From positions 79,896-143,895 of the forward strand of contig NZ_FODC01000010.1 in assembly GCF_900110275.1 (NCBI RefSeq): DNA of 64,000 nucleotides. Reading direction: 5' to 3'. Position 1 is the stretch's first letter; each line of letters starts with the position of its first letter. Under the pieces are notes generated by a model, which did not search any database, was not told where the DNA came from, and saw nothing but the letters and a program-made list of their open reading frames with translations. This document shows, one piece after another, positions 32,623 through 42,300 of the stretch. A program made the translations under genes and the position numbers. Source of the stretch: Duganella sp. CF517 (GTDB taxonomy: Bacteria > Pseudomonadota > Gammaproteobacteria > Burkholderiales > Burkholderiaceae_D).

Positions 32623-33735
32623 TCAAACCGGCAACGGCGGTTCCTCCATCAACGCGACCTGCTCGCGCAATTCGAGGATGCGGTCTTGCCAGTAACGTTG
32701 TGTATTAAACCACGGGAATGCCGCCGGGAAGGCCGGGTCGTCCCAGCGACGCGCCAGCCACGCCGAATAGTGAATCAGCCGCAACGTGCGCAACGCCTCG
32801 ACCAGGTGCAGCTGGCGCGGGTTGAATTCGCAGAAATCCTCGTAGCCGGCCAGGATGTCGGACATCTGGCGCACCTGCTCGGCCCGGTCGCCGGACAACA
32901 TCATCCACAAATCCTGGATCGCCGGCCCCATGCGGCTGTCGTCGAAGTCGACGAAGTGCGGCCCGGCATCGGTCCACAGGACGTTGCCGCCATGGCAATC
33001 ACCATGCAGGCGCAGCTGCGGCAACGCCCCCGCCCGGTCGTACGAGCGGCGCACGCCGTCGAGCGCCTGCTGCGAGACGCTGGCATACGCCTCCTGCAAA
33101 TCGACCGGAATGAATTGATTGGTCTGCAAGAAATCGCACGGCTCGGTGCCAAAGGTGGCGATGTCGAGCGCCGGCCGCTGCAGATACGGCTTGACCGCGC
33201 CGACCGCGTGGATGCGGGCGATGAAGCGCCCGGTCCACTCCAGCACCGACGGATCGCTCAGCTCCGGCGCGCGGCCGCCGTGGCGGGTGAAGACGGCAAA
33301 GCGGAAGCCGTTGAAATGATGCAGGGTGCGGCCGTCCAGCGCCAGCGCCGGCACCACCGGAATCTCGCGCGCGGTCAATTCCTCGGTGAACGCATGCTCC
33401 TCGAGGATGGCGGCGTCGCTCCAGCGTCCCGGACGATAGAACTTGACCACCAGCGGCAGCGAATCCTCGATGCCGACCTGGTACACGCGGTTTTCGTAGC
33501 TGTTGAGCGCCAGCAGGCGGCCGTCGCCGCGCAGGCCGATGCTGTCGAGCGCGTCGAGCACGCATTCGGGATTGAGCGCGGAATACGGATGCGGCACGTG
33601 CGCCGGCGCGGCGGCGTCGGCATCGGCGAAGTCGCCGCTGTCGCCGCCCTGCGGTCCGGCCATGGCGGCGGCCAGCGCGGCGGCGCGGGCGTCTTCTTCT
33701 TCGTCGTCGATCTGATCTTGGTTATGTTGGTCCAT
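32623..33735 (-). CDS. srkA: Stress-response Ser/Thr kinase SrkA (YihE/RdoA)
   Basis: The 370-residue product matches the SrkA/RdoA kinase family. Evidence is LNSYENRVYQVGIED (Gly loop), VVKFYRPGRW (Lys), the catalytic LHGDCHGGNVLW, the metal-binding FVDFDDSRMGPAIQDLWM, and AWLARRWDDPAFPAAFPWF at the end. SrkA is a cytoplasmic kinase that limits death under envelope or oxidative stress in E. coli. An acidic, Ala-rich extension of about 50 residues precedes the core (MDQHNQDQIDDEEEDA); a shorter start is possible. It is divergent from the UPF0149-type gene. Confidence 0.92.
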   Translation of the reverse strand: MDQHNQDQIDDEEEDARAAALAAAMAGPQGGDSGDFADADAAAPAHVPHPYSALNPECVLDALDSIGLRGDGRLLALNSYENRVYQVGIEDSLPLVVKFYRPGRWSDAAILEEHAFTEELTAREIPVVPALALDGRTLHHFNGFRFAVFTRHGGRAPELSDPSVLEWTGRFIARIHAVGAVKPYLQRPALDIATFGTEPCDFLQTNQFIPVDLQEAYASVSQQALDGVRRSYDRAGALPQLRLHGDCHGGNVLWTDAGPHFVDFDDSRMGPAIQDLWMMLSGDRAEQVRQMSDILAGYEDFCEFNPRQLHLVEALRTLRLIHYSAWLARRWDDPAFPAAFPWFNTQRYWQDRILELREQVALMEEPPLPV

Positions 33736-33798
33736 CCCCGCATTGTACGGGGCGCGGCGTGTATACTGTGGCCTTCAATCCAAGAAAAAGAGCAAGCC

Positions 33799-34506
<708 letters not shown>

Positions 34507-34510
34507 GCCG

Positions 34511-35410
34511 ATGACGCCGCCGTCCGCCCTGCTCCTGGCCGCCGCCCTGGCGGCCACCTTGTCGATGGCGGCGCCGGCCGGCGCGGCGACCGCCGCCGTC
34601 GCCGGCCCCACCGCCGCACATCCCGAACCCGAAGCTGAACTGCTGACCGACGGCACCACGCCGGCCCAGCGCGAGGCCGACGCCGCGCTGCTCAAGGGCG
34701 TCGACGCCGACGAGTTCACCGCCGGCAGCTTCAGCGGGCCGTCCGGCATGCTGCGCTACCGGCTGCTGGCGCCGCCGGCGGGCGCGCAGCACCCCGGCCA
34801 GCGCTATCCGCTGATACTGGTGCTGCACGGCTCCGACGGCGTCGGTGACGACAACCGCGGCCAGTTCGGCCGTCTGGCGCGCTCCTGGGCGGCGCCCGCG
34901 ATCCGGGCGAAATTTCCGGCCTACATCCTGGTGCCGCAATTTCCCGAACGCAGCGCCAATTACGCGCCGTCGGCCGCCGACGGCCTGCTCGCCGCCCGGC
35001 CCGGTCCCAACATCGCCACGCTGACGGCGCTGGTCGAACAACTGAAGCTGCAATATCCGATCGCCACCGAACGGGTCTACGTAACCGGCTTTTCGATGGG
35101 CGCGTCGGCCGCCACGCAGGCGATTCTGCACCAGCCCGGCCTGTTCGCCGCCGCCGTCGCCTTTTCCGGCATCGCGCCCGAGCGGGCCGAAGCCGCGCGG
35201 CTGGCGGCCACGCCGCTGATGCTGGTGCACGGCGACGCCGACACCGAAAACCCGATCGGCCCCGACCGCGCGCTGTTCGCCGCGCTGCGGCGCCAGCCGG
35301 GCGCCCGGGTCCGCATGGTCGAATACCAGGGCCTCGAGCACACGGTGCCGCCGGCGATGCTGCTGTCGCCGGCCTGGCGCGAGTGGCTGTTCGCACAGCG
35401 GCTGCCCTAA
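34511..35410 (+). CDS. Secreted alpha/beta hydrolase, PHB-depolymerase/peptidase-like
   Basis: The 299-residue product has a signal peptide (LLAAALAATLSMAAPAGAA) and an alpha/beta hydrolase fold. Key elements are LILVLHGSDGVGDDNRGQF (oxyanion region), VTGFSMGASAATQ (nucleophile Ser), HGDADTENPIG (acid) and LEHTVPP (His). The layout matches the predicted-esterase/phospholipase group that includes polyhydroxyalkanoate depolymerase-like enzymes. The substrate is unknown. It starts 4 bp after the SEC-C gene, so the two are probably co-transcribed. Confidence 0.85.
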   Translation: MTPPSALLLAAALAATLSMAAPAGAATAAVAGPTAAHPEPEAELLTDGTTPAQREADAALLKGVDADEFTAGSFSGPSGMLRYRLLAPPAGAQHPGQRYPLILVLHGSDGVGDDNRGQFGRLARSWAAPAIRAKFPAYILVPQFPERSANYAPSAADGLLAARPGPNIATLTALVEQLKLQYPIATERVYVTGFSMGASAATQAILHQPGLFAAAVAFSGIAPERAEAARLAATPLMLVHGDADTENPIGPDRALFAALRRQPGARVRMVEYQGLEHTVPPAMLLSPAWREWLFAQRLP

Positions 35411-35429
35411 GCCCCGAGGGATAGGGACA

Positions 35430-35453
35430 GAGTTGCACCAACTCAAGTAGAAT
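35430..35453 (+). promoter_or_regulatory. Perfect inverted repeat and -10-like box upstream of mntH
   Basis: GAGTTG (35430-35435) and CAACTC (35439-35444) flank CAC, and a TAGAAT -10-like hexamer lies at 35448-35453, 26 bp before the mntH start. The placement suits a repressor site over the promoter. A manganese or iron regulator would be expected for mntH, but the motif is not one I can assign. Confidence 0.4.
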
Positions 35454-35478
35454 TTGGGCATTCATTATCAGGAAGCCC

Positions 35479-36810
35479 ATGTTCCCACTGCCCTTCAAGC
35501 TCCCCACCACCGCCACCGCGCCGTTCTGTCCATCGGAAGTGGCCGGCACCATCGAGGTGCCCGCGGGCGACCCGTTCTGGAAAAAAGTGCTGCGCTTCGC
35601 CGGTCCCGGCCTGCTGGTCTCGGTCGGCTACATGGACCCGGGCAACTGGGCCACGGCGATCCAGGGCGGCTCGCAGTTCGGCTACCAGCTGTTGTTCGTG
35701 GTGGTGCTGTCGAGCCTGGCGGCCATCGTGCTGCAATGCCTGAGCATGCGCCTGGGCATCGTCACCGGCAAGGATCTGGCGGTGCACTGCCGCGAACAGT
35801 ACCGGCCGCCGGTGGCCAAGACCTTGTGGGGCTTCGCCGAAATTTCCATCATCGCCTGCGACCTGGCCGAGGTGCTCGGCTGCGCGCTGGCCTTCAAGCT
35901 GCTGCTGGGCGTGTCGCTGCCGGCCGGCGTCGCGCTCACCGCGCTCGATACGCTGCTGATCCTGGGCCTGAAAGGCAAGGGCTTCCGCCAGATCGAGGCG
36001 ATCGTGCTGGCGCTGATCCTGACGGTGGCCACCTGCCTGTTCACCGAGCTCATTTTCGTCAAGCCCGACTGGAACGCCGTCGTGGCGGGACTGGTGCCGT
36101 CGCTGTCGACGCTGTCGTCGCGCGAGCCGCTGTACCTGGCCATCGGCATCCTCGGCGCGACCGTGATGCCGCACAATCTGTATCTGCATTCGTCGGTGGT
36201 GCAAACGCGCGTGGTGTCGCGCCAGGACAGCGCCAAGCGCGAGGCGATCGGCCTGTCGCGCATCGACACCGTCGTCTCGCTGCTGCTGGCGTTGCTGATC
36301 AACGGCTCCATATTGGTGCTGGCGGCGGCCGCCTTCCACGAGCCGGGCAACACCCGCGTGCTCGACATCGACGACGCCTACCTGCTGCTCGCGCCCGTGG
36401 CCGGCACGGCGCTGGCGGCGACCTTGTTCGCGCTGGCGCTGCTGGCGTCCGGGCAAAGCTCCACCTTCACCGGCACCATCGCCGGCCAGGTCATCATGGA
36501 AGGTTTTCTGAAAATGAAAATCCCGTGCTGGCAGCGGCGCGCGCTCACGCGCGGGCTGGCGCTGATCCCGGCCATGATCGGCGTGCTGACCCTGGGCGAG
36601 CATTCGGTCGGCAAGCTGCTGGTGCTCAGCCAGGTGGTGCTGAGCATGCAGCTGCCGTTCGCCATGTATCCGCTGATCAGCCTGACGTCGCAACGCCGCA
36701 TCATGGGCGACTTCGTCAACGCCTGGTGGACCACGGGGTTGTCGTGGTTCCTGTTCGCGGTGATCTCCAGCGCCAACGCCTGGCTGGTGTGGCAAGCGTT
36801 CGCCAGCTGA
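35479..36810 (+). CDS. mntH: NRAMP family manganese/divalent metal transporter MntH
   Basis: The 443-residue inner-membrane protein has the metal-binding motifs of NRAMP transporters: YMDPGNWATAIQGG in membrane helix 1 and GATVMPHNLYLHSSVVQTR in helix 6. The IACDLAEVLGCALAF and LASGQSSTFTGTIAGQVIMEGF segments are also typical. It imports Mn2+ (or Fe2+) with protons. The start at 35479 is 26 bp after the -10-like box. A REP-like palindrome lies directly downstream. Confidence 0.95.
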   Translation: MFPLPFKLPTTATAPFCPSEVAGTIEVPAGDPFWKKVLRFAGPGLLVSVGYMDPGNWATAIQGGSQFGYQLLFVVVLSSLAAIVLQCLSMRLGIVTGKDLAVHCREQYRPPVAKTLWGFAEISIIACDLAEVLGCALAFKLLLGVSLPAGVALTALDTLLILGLKGKGFRQIEAIVLALILTVATCLFTELIFVKPDWNAVVAGLVPSLSTLSSREPLYLAIGILGATVMPHNLYLHSSVVQTRVVSRQDSAKREAIGLSRIDTVVSLLLALLINGSILVLAAAAFHEPGNTRVLDIDDAYLLLAPVAGTALAATLFALALLASGQSSTFTGTIAGQVIMEGFLKMKIPCWQRRALTRGLALIPAMIGVLTLGEHSVGKLLVLSQVVLSMQLPFAMYPLISLTSQRRIMGDFVNAWWTTGLSWFLFAVISSANAWLVWQAFAS

Positions 36811-36836
36811 ACCGCGACGGCGCATCGCGCGGGGTT

Positions 36837-36862
36837 GGCCGATTACGCTACGCTAATGCGCC
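36837..36862. repeat. REP-like palindrome, copy B
   Basis: The sequence from GGCCGATTACGC to GTAATGCGCC-like ends is the near-identical reverse complement of the element at 27983-28008. It lies 26 bp after mntH and overlaps the 3' end of the convergent hydrolase gene. That gene's stop (36853-36855) and last codons therefore come from the repeat. Confidence 0.7.
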
Positions 36863-37767
36863 CTGCGTGGTTCCGAAGCGTGCGGGCTTGCCGCATCATC
36901 GCCATGTCGCAGCACAAACGCGGCCACGTCATCGAGCGTCGGCGCCAGCCAGCGCAGCGGCGCGGCGATCGAGCCCACCAGCGTGGTGTGGCTGACCTTG
37001 TCGTAATACATCTCTTTGACGTCGACCTGATTGGCGCGCAGCAGCGCCGCCAGGTGGCCGGTGTTTTGCTGCGGATCGACCAGCTTGTCGCTGCGCGCGG
37101 CGATCAGCAGCGCCGGCGGCGACGTGGCCGACACATGCCGTACCGGCTGCGATTCCGGCGGCGAATCCGGAAAATGAAACACCGGCCTGGTGGTCGGATT
37201 CTCGATCGGTAAAAAGTCATATGGCCCGGCCAGGCCGATCCAGCCGCGCACATCCCGGATGGACATGCCCTGCTTTTCCAGCCAACGCCCATCGAGCGCC
37301 ACCATCGCCGCGTTGTACGCGCCGGAGCTGTGCCCCATCACATACAGGCGCTTGGGATCGCCGCCATAGCGGCCGGCCTGCCTGGCGGCCCACGCCACCG
37401 CCTGCGCGGCGTCATCCAGGAAATCGGGATAGCTCACCTCGGGATGGAGCCGGTAATCGGCGACCACGGTGACGATGCCGCGCGACGCCAGCGCCCTGCC
37501 GACGAAGGCGTAATCGGCCCGCTCGCCCGCCACCCAGTTGCCGCCGTAAAAGAACACCACCACCGGCGCCTTGCCGCTGGCGTCTTTTGGACGGTAGACG
37601 TCGAGCATGCGGCGCGGGCCCTCGCCATACGACAGATCGGCGCTGCGCTCGGAGGCGCCGCCGGGCGACAGCGCGTTGAGCGCGGTCAGCGGCGAACAGG
37701 CCGCCAGCGCCAGCAACACCGGCACGGCGACGGCAAGCGCAAGATAGGGACGAGGGATGCGGGACAT
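36853..37767 (-). CDS. Lipoprotein alpha/beta hydrolase (esterase/lipase-like)
   Basis: The 304-residue product has a lipoprotein signal with lipobox LAAC, then an alpha/beta hydrolase of the HSL-like esterase group. Evidence is VVVFFYGGNWVAGERADYAF (oxyanion region), VADYRLHPEVSYPDFLDDAAQAVAW, VMGHSSGAYNA (nucleophile Ser), the ARSDKLVDP acid region and VSHTTLV (His). It probably acts at the cell envelope on an ester substrate. I start at 37767 (MSRIPRPYLAL), where the signal peptide begins; the longer frame adds 20 residues unlike a signal peptide. Its last four residues (RRAH) are encoded by the REP-like element. Confidence 0.85.
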   Translation of the reverse strand: MSRIPRPYLALAVAVPVLLALAACSPLTALNALSPGGASERSADLSYGEGPRRMLDVYRPKDASGKAPVVVFFYGGNWVAGERADYAFVGRALASRGIVTVVADYRLHPEVSYPDFLDDAAQAVAWAARQAGRYGGDPKRLYVMGHSSGAYNAAMVALDGRWLEKQGMSIRDVRGWIGLAGPYDFLPIENPTTRPVFHFPDSPPESQPVRHVSATSPPALLIAARSDKLVDPQQNTGHLAALLRANQVDVKEMYYDKVSHTTLVGSIAAPLRWLAPTLDDVAAFVLRHGDDAASPHASEPRRAH

Positions 37768-37871
37768 GGCAATGGATGGGTTCGTTGGTATCCAGGCCAG
37801 TGTAGAAGCCTTGCGCAGCGGCGACATTCGGTTTCCCTAACGAACGGTGCGCTGCATCGCTTACAGCCGCG

Positions 37872-38882
37872 CTATTTCACCTGCGCGCTCCAGTCGCTCA
37901 GCATATAGCCACCCGGTATGCCACGGCACAAGCGCGCCGACGACGCCGACGACAGCTTGAAGCCTTGCGCCGTCCACAACCAGGTCGCCTGCACGTTGCA
38001 GTCGCCCAGTCCGCGCCCTTTGCCGAAACTGCCCAGCTCGCCCTTGTCGAACGACGCGTTGAGCAGCTCGTTGTCCGGCGCGCCGTCGGCGTCGGTCAGC
38101 TTGACCCGCTGGGCGGCATACGGCGGCTTGTCGTCGGCGGTCCACACGGCAAAGCTGGACTGGTAGGCGCCACGCCCGCATTCGATCAGCAACAACAGCG
38201 TCGACGCCGACAGGCGGGAAATCTCGCTCTGCGACTCGGCGCCGCCGATCAACTCCGGCGGCTCGTCGCATCCACCCTTCGGCAACTTGCTGGCGATCAG
38301 CGGCAGCAGGGCCGCATCCTGCTTGCGCTGCGCCACCGGCGGCAGGCCGCGCAGCACCGGCGCGGGCACCGGCGGCAACACCGCGCTCGCCGGCTTGGCA
38401 CCAGGCTTGACCAGCGCCGTCACGGTGCCCACCCGTCCCTGCACATCATCGATCTTCAACAGCGCCGCCTTCACTCCGGCCAGCGACAGGCGCCACCTGG
38501 TTTTGCCATCCGTGACCTCGGCAAACCCCGCATCGAGCAACGCCGGCAGCAAGTGCTCGATCTGCACCGGCTTGAGTCCGGCCTCCGAGGTCAACCCGGG
38601 CAAGGCCAGCTTCCCGACCCGCAGGGTCAGCGGGCCGACCGCCGTCTCGTCCTGATTGATCGCGGTCAGCTTGGCCGCCACGGCCGCGTCCGGGCCGGCC
38701 GGACGGCCCAGCCACAGCGCCACCGGCGCGCTATCGCCATCCTCGGACTGATACCCGACCGCTTCGCAGGCGCGCGTGTTGTCGCACGCGACCTCCCAAT
38801 CCTTGATCGTGAAATGGGCGGCGCAGGCCGTCGAGCCGACCAGCGCCAGCGCCACGGCAACAACATATTGCAAAATCTTCAT
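37872..38882 (-). CDS. DUF1176 family secreted protein
   Basis: The 336-residue product has a cleavable signal peptide (MKILQYVVAVALALVGSTACAA) and starts its mature part HFTIKDWEVACDNTRACEAVGYQ. This is the hallmark of DUF1176 proteins, with conserved Cys pairs (ACDNTRAC; a later C in GGCDEPP and CGRG). It should be periplasmic or envelope-associated; the function is unknown. It lies downstream of orn but beyond the orn terminator, so it is probably transcribed separately. Confidence 0.85.
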   Translation of the reverse strand: MKILQYVVAVALALVGSTACAAHFTIKDWEVACDNTRACEAVGYQSEDGDSAPVALWLGRPAGPDAAVAAKLTAINQDETAVGPLTLRVGKLALPGLTSEAGLKPVQIEHLLPALLDAGFAEVTDGKTRWRLSLAGVKAALLKIDDVQGRVGTVTALVKPGAKPASAVLPPVPAPVLRGLPPVAQRKQDAALLPLIASKLPKGGCDEPPELIGGAESQSEISRLSASTLLLLIECGRGAYQSSFAVWTADDKPPYAAQRVKLTDADGAPDNELLNASFDKGELGSFGKGRGLGDCNVQATWLWTAQGFKLSSASSARLCRGIPGGYMLSDWSAQVK

Positions 38883-38907
38883 GTATTACCTTTCGGACGA
38901 AAAAAAA

Positions 38908-38927
38908 CAGGTTCAACCGAACCTGTT
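38908..38927 (-). terminator. Rho-independent terminator after orn
   Basis: ACAGGTTC (38908-38915) pairs with GAACCTGT (38920-38927) around an AACC loop, and on the minus strand an eight-base T run follows. It lies 20 bp after the orn stop codon and just upstream of the DUF1176 start. Confidence 0.85.
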
Positions 38928-38946
38928 CCGATGACGCGCGCGTCCC

Positions 38947-39543
38947 TTACAGCTTGATGAAATGCTCGCGGTAGTATTTGAGCTCTTCGATCGATTCGAT
39001 GATGTCGGCCATGGCCGTGTGCATCTGGTGCTTCTTGAAACCGGCCACCATCTCCGGCTTCCAGCGCTTGCCCAGTTCCTTCAACGTCGACACGTCGATG
39101 TTGCGATAATGGAAATACGCCTCCAGCTTCGGCATGTAGCGCACCATGAAGCGGCGGTCCTGGCCGATGGTGTTGCCGCACATCGGCGCTTTGCCCTTCG
39201 GCACCCACTGCTTCATGAACTTGATCAATTCTTCCTCGGCCTGCGCCTCGGTCACGGTCGACGCCTTGACCTTGTCGATCAGGCCCGAGCGGCCGTGCGT
39301 GCCCTTGTTCCAGGCGTCCATGCCGTCGAGCACCGCGTCGCTCTGGTGCACCACCATCACCGGCCCCTCGGCCAGCACGTTCAGGTGCATGTCGGTGACG
39401 ACCACGGCCACTTCGATGATGCGGTCGGTGTCCGGCTCCAGACCGGTCATCTCCATATCCACCCAGACCAGATTCATTTCATTCTGGCGCGGGGTAATGA
39501 CCGCAGGAGCGGAACCTTCTGGCAAATCGTTAGCTTGTGACAT
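38947..39543 (-). CDS. orn: Oligoribonuclease Orn
   Basis: The 198-residue product is a DEDDh exonuclease: LVWVDMEMTGLEPDTDRIIE (first Asp/Glu), then GNTIGQDRRF, RNIDVSTLKEL and HTAMADIIESI with the general-base His. Orn degrades short oligoribonucleotides down to mononucleotides, including pGpG from c-di-GMP turnover, which connects it to the Wsp system in this window. It carries a 20-residue N-terminal extension before the core. It is divergent from the M48 peptidase gene, a conserved betaproteobacterial arrangement. Confidence 0.95.
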   Translation of the reverse strand: MSQANDLPEGSAPAVITPRQNEMNLVWVDMEMTGLEPDTDRIIEVAVVVTDMHLNVLAEGPVMVVHQSDAVLDGMDAWNKGTHGRSGLIDKVKASTVTEAQAEEELIKFMKQWVPKGKAPMCGNTIGQDRRFMVRYMPKLEAYFHYRNIDVSTLKELGKRWKPEMVAGFKKHQMHTAMADIIESIEELKYYREHFIKL

Positions 39544-39607
39544 AATTCTCTCTTGGCTCGCGTGAGCCCACGTTAATCCGAATCCGCCATTTTCTCACAG
39601 GCATAGA

Positions 39608-40879
39608 ATGTATTCACTCGCGTTTTCGATTTTGTTCGTATCTTTCATCATTTTGACCTTGATCGTGCGCTTCTGGCTGGCTTCGCGCCATATCCGCCAC
39701 GTGCTGACCCATCGCGGCGCCGTGCCGGCCGAATTCGCCGAGAAAATCCCCCTCGCCGCCCACCAGAAGGCGGCCGATTACACCGTCGCGCGCACCAAGT
39801 TCGGCCTGCTCGCGCTGTTGATCAACACCCTGGTGCTGGTCGGTTTCACCCTGCTCGGCGGCCTGCAGTGGCTGTCGGTGGAGATCTTCAAACTGACCGG
39901 CGGCGGCATGGGCTATCAACTGGCGTTGCTGGCCGCCTTCGCGGTCATTTCCGGCGTGATCGACCTGCCGTTCGACTATTACAAGCAGTTCGGCCTGGAA
40001 CAGCGTTTCGGTTTCAACAAGATGACGCGCGGCCTGTTCTTCGCCGACATGGTCAAGGGCGCCCTGCTGGGCGCGGCCATCGGCCTGCCGCTGATGTGGG
40101 TCATGCTGACCCTGATGGACAAATCGGGCGGCCTGTGGTGGTTCTACGCCTGGCTGGTGTGGAGCGGCTTCCAGTTGCTGATGATGGTGTTGTTCCCGAC
40201 CGTCATCGCGCCGATGTTCAACAAGTTCACGCCGCTGGAAGACCAGTCGCTCAAGTCGCGCATCGAAGGCTTGATGAAGCGCGTCGGCTTCGCCTCGAAG
40301 GGCCTGTTCGTGATGGACGGCTCCAAGCGCAGCGCCCACGGCAACGCCTACTTCTCCGGCTTCGGCGCCAACAAGCGCATCGTGTTCTTCGACACCCTGC
40401 TCTCGCGCCTGCAGCCGCAGGAGATCGAGGCGGTGCTGGCGCACGAGCTCGGCCACTTCAAGCTCAAGCACATCATCAAGCGCATCGTCATGATGTTCGC
40501 CATCTCGCTGGGCTTCCTGGCGCTGCTGGGCTACCTGAAGAACCAGGTATGGTTCTACACCGGCCTGGGCGTCGATCCGCTGCTGCTGCCGGGCCAGAGC
40601 AACGACGCCATGGTGCTGCTGCTGTTCATGCTGGCGCTGCCGGTGTTCACCTTCCTGTTCAGCCCTTTGACGTCGATCGGCTCGCGCAAGCACGAATTCG
40701 AGGCCGACGCCTTCGCCGCCAGGCACACCGATTCGCGCGACCTGGTGTCGGCGCTGGTCAAGATGTACGAGGACAACGCCTCGACCTTGACGCCGGACCC
40801 GCTGCACTCGGCGTTCTACGACTCCCATCCGCCGGCCAGCGTGCGCATCCGGCATCTGAACGCGGCGGCCGCGGCATGA
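39608..40879 (+). CDS. M48 family metallopeptidase, Ste24/CaaX-protease type
   Basis: The 423-residue membrane protein has several N-terminal transmembrane segments and the zinc-binding HELGH motif (VLAHELGHFKLKHI) near residue 280. The second-site Glu lies in SRKHEFEADAFAARH. Its architecture matches Ste24-type membrane peptidases. The physiological substrate in betaproteobacteria is unknown. It is the first gene of a tightly packed operon; the next start overlaps its stop in ATGA. Confidence 0.92.
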   Translation: MYSLAFSILFVSFIILTLIVRFWLASRHIRHVLTHRGAVPAEFAEKIPLAAHQKAADYTVARTKFGLLALLINTLVLVGFTLLGGLQWLSVEIFKLTGGGMGYQLALLAAFAVISGVIDLPFDYYKQFGLEQRFGFNKMTRGLFFADMVKGALLGAAIGLPLMWVMLTLMDKSGGLWWFYAWLVWSGFQLLMMVLFPTVIAPMFNKFTPLEDQSLKSRIEGLMKRVGFASKGLFVMDGSKRSAHGNAYFSGFGANKRIVFFDTLLSRLQPQEIEAVLAHELGHFKLKHIIKRIVMMFAISLGFLALLGYLKNQVWFYTGLGVDPLLLPGQSNDAMVLLLFMLALPVFTFLFSPLTSIGSRKHEFEADAFAARHTDSRDLVSALVKMYEDNASTLTPDPLHSAFYDSHPPASVRIRHLNAAAAA

Positions 40880-41253
40880 CTACCCGCGCCGCCCCCGCCA
40901 CCCGCGCCGACCTGCTCGCCGGCCACAGCCGGCCGGCCAGGCTGGCGCTGACTGCCGACCAGGCCGCGCGCCTGCTCGCGCTCGTGCCGGACTGGTCGCT
41001 GCAAGACGGCAAACTGTGCCGCACCTTCGGCTTTCGCAATTACTATCGCACCATGGCCTTCGTCAATGCGCTGGCCTACCTGAGCCACGCCGAAGACCAC
41101 CACCCGGAAATGACCGTGACTTATAAAAACTGCACCGTGCGCTACGATACCCATTCGGTCGACGATGGCCGTGGCGGCCTGTCCGACAACGACTTCATCT
41201 GCGCGGCCAAGGCCGACGCGCTGTTCGCGCAGCTGGCCGGGGCGTCCGCATGA
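40876..41253 (+). CDS. phhB: 4a-hydroxytetrahydrobiopterin dehydratase (pterin-4-alpha-carbinolamine dehydratase)
   Basis: The 125-residue product has the family motif HAEDHHPEMTVTYKNCTVRYDTHSV, with the His pair and the downstream His used in dehydration. The enzyme recycles 4a-hydroxytetrahydropterin, usually for phenylalanine hydroxylase, and acts in the cytoplasm. The start overlaps the M48 stop by 4 bp and the stop overlaps the rsgA start, both ATGA couplings. An N-terminal extension of about 25 residues precedes the core LTADQAARLL. Confidence 0.92.
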   Translation: MTTRAAPATRADLLAGHSRPARLALTADQAARLLALVPDWSLQDGKLCRTFGFRNYYRTMAFVNALAYLSHAEDHHPEMTVTYKNCTVRYDTHSVDDGRGGLSDNDFICAAKADALFAQLAGASA

Positions 41254-42164
41254 GCCAGCAAGCGCCAGCCAAGCTCAAGGCGACCATCATCGCCGCCCAC
41301 GGCCGCCACTACCTGGCCGAGGCCGGCGGCGTCAAGCTGCAATGCGTCACGCGCGGCAAGAAGACCAACGTCGCCGTCGGCGACATCGTCGACGTCACCA
41401 TGACCTCGCCCGACCAGGGCGTGATCGACAAGATCGACGAACGCAAGACCCTGCTGTACCGCTCCGACCAGTACAAATCGAAGCTGCTGGCGGCCAACCT
41501 GACGCAGTTGTTCATCGTCGTCGCCACCGAACCGGGCTTCGCCGACGACCTGGTGTCGCGCTCCCTGGTGGCGGCCGAGGCGGCCGGCATCCAGGCCCGC
41601 CTGATCCTCAACAAGACCGACGTCACCGAATCGCTGGCGCGCACCCGCGAGCGACTGCAACCGTACGCCTCGCTGGGCTACCCGGTGCACGAAGTGTCGG
41701 CCAAGGCGCACCCGGACCAGGCACTGGCCGTGTTGAAACCGCTGCTGGCGGGCCAGTCGTCGATCCTGATCGGCCAGTCCGGCATGGGCAAATCCTCGCT
41801 GATCAACCTCTTGGTGCCGGACGCCGACATCGCCGTGCGCGAAATCTCGGCCGCGCTCGACACCGGCAAGCACACCACCACCTTCACCCGGCTGTACCAG
41901 CTGCCCGAACTGGGCGCGGGCTCGTCGATCATCGATTCGCCCGGCTTCCAGGAATTCGGCCTGTACCACCTGAGCGAAGGCATGCTCGAGCGCGCCTTCG
42001 TCGACTTCGCGCCCTACCTCGGGCATTGCAAGTATTACAATTGCCGCCACCTGATCGAGCCGCAGTGCGCCATCCTGGCGGCCGTCGCCGACGGCAAGAT
42101 CACCAAGATGCGCCACACGCTGTACGGTCAACTGTTGCATGAATCGTCGCAAACGCTGTATTAA
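41250..42164 (+). CDS. rsgA: Ribosome small subunit-dependent GTPase RsgA
   Basis: The 304-residue product has an N-terminal OB fold, then a circularly permuted GTPase domain: LNKTDV (G4) first, GQSGMGKSSL (G1, from about residue 175) and DSPGF (G3). A C-terminal zinc finger follows (PYLGHCKYYNCRHLIEPQCAI). RsgA aids late maturation of the 30S subunit. It is the last gene of the M48-phhB-rsgA operon. Confidence 0.95.
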   Translation: MSQQAPAKLKATIIAAHGRHYLAEAGGVKLQCVTRGKKTNVAVGDIVDVTMTSPDQGVIDKIDERKTLLYRSDQYKSKLLAANLTQLFIVVATEPGFADDLVSRSLVAAEAAGIQARLILNKTDVTESLARTRERLQPYASLGYPVHEVSAKAHPDQALAVLKPLLAGQSSILIGQSGMGKSSLINLLVPDADIAVREISAALDTGKHTTTFTRLYQLPELGAGSSIIDSPGFQEFGLYHLSEGMLERAFVDFAPYLGHCKYYNCRHLIEPQCAILAAVADGKITKMRHTLYGQLLHESSQTLY

Positions 42165-42300
42165 ATCGTATTCTTGCAGCATGGAAGCCGCCTTTTGCGT
42201 GGCCCGCGCACACGGGATCGGGTTTGGCGATTATAATTCCCAAGGGAAATTATACGTGCGTTTCCATCAACATATTTAGATGCGCGGTTCGAGGACATCG
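42165..42300. promoter_or_regulatory. Upstream region of the large histidine kinase gene
   Basis: The 136-bp gap contains TATAAT at 42232-42237, a perfect -10 hexamer, and an AATTCCC/GGGAAATT near-palindrome just after it. I cannot place a good -35 element. GAGGA at 42291-42295 is the ribosome site that favours the start at 42301 over the upstream ATG at 42280. Confidence 0.45.
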
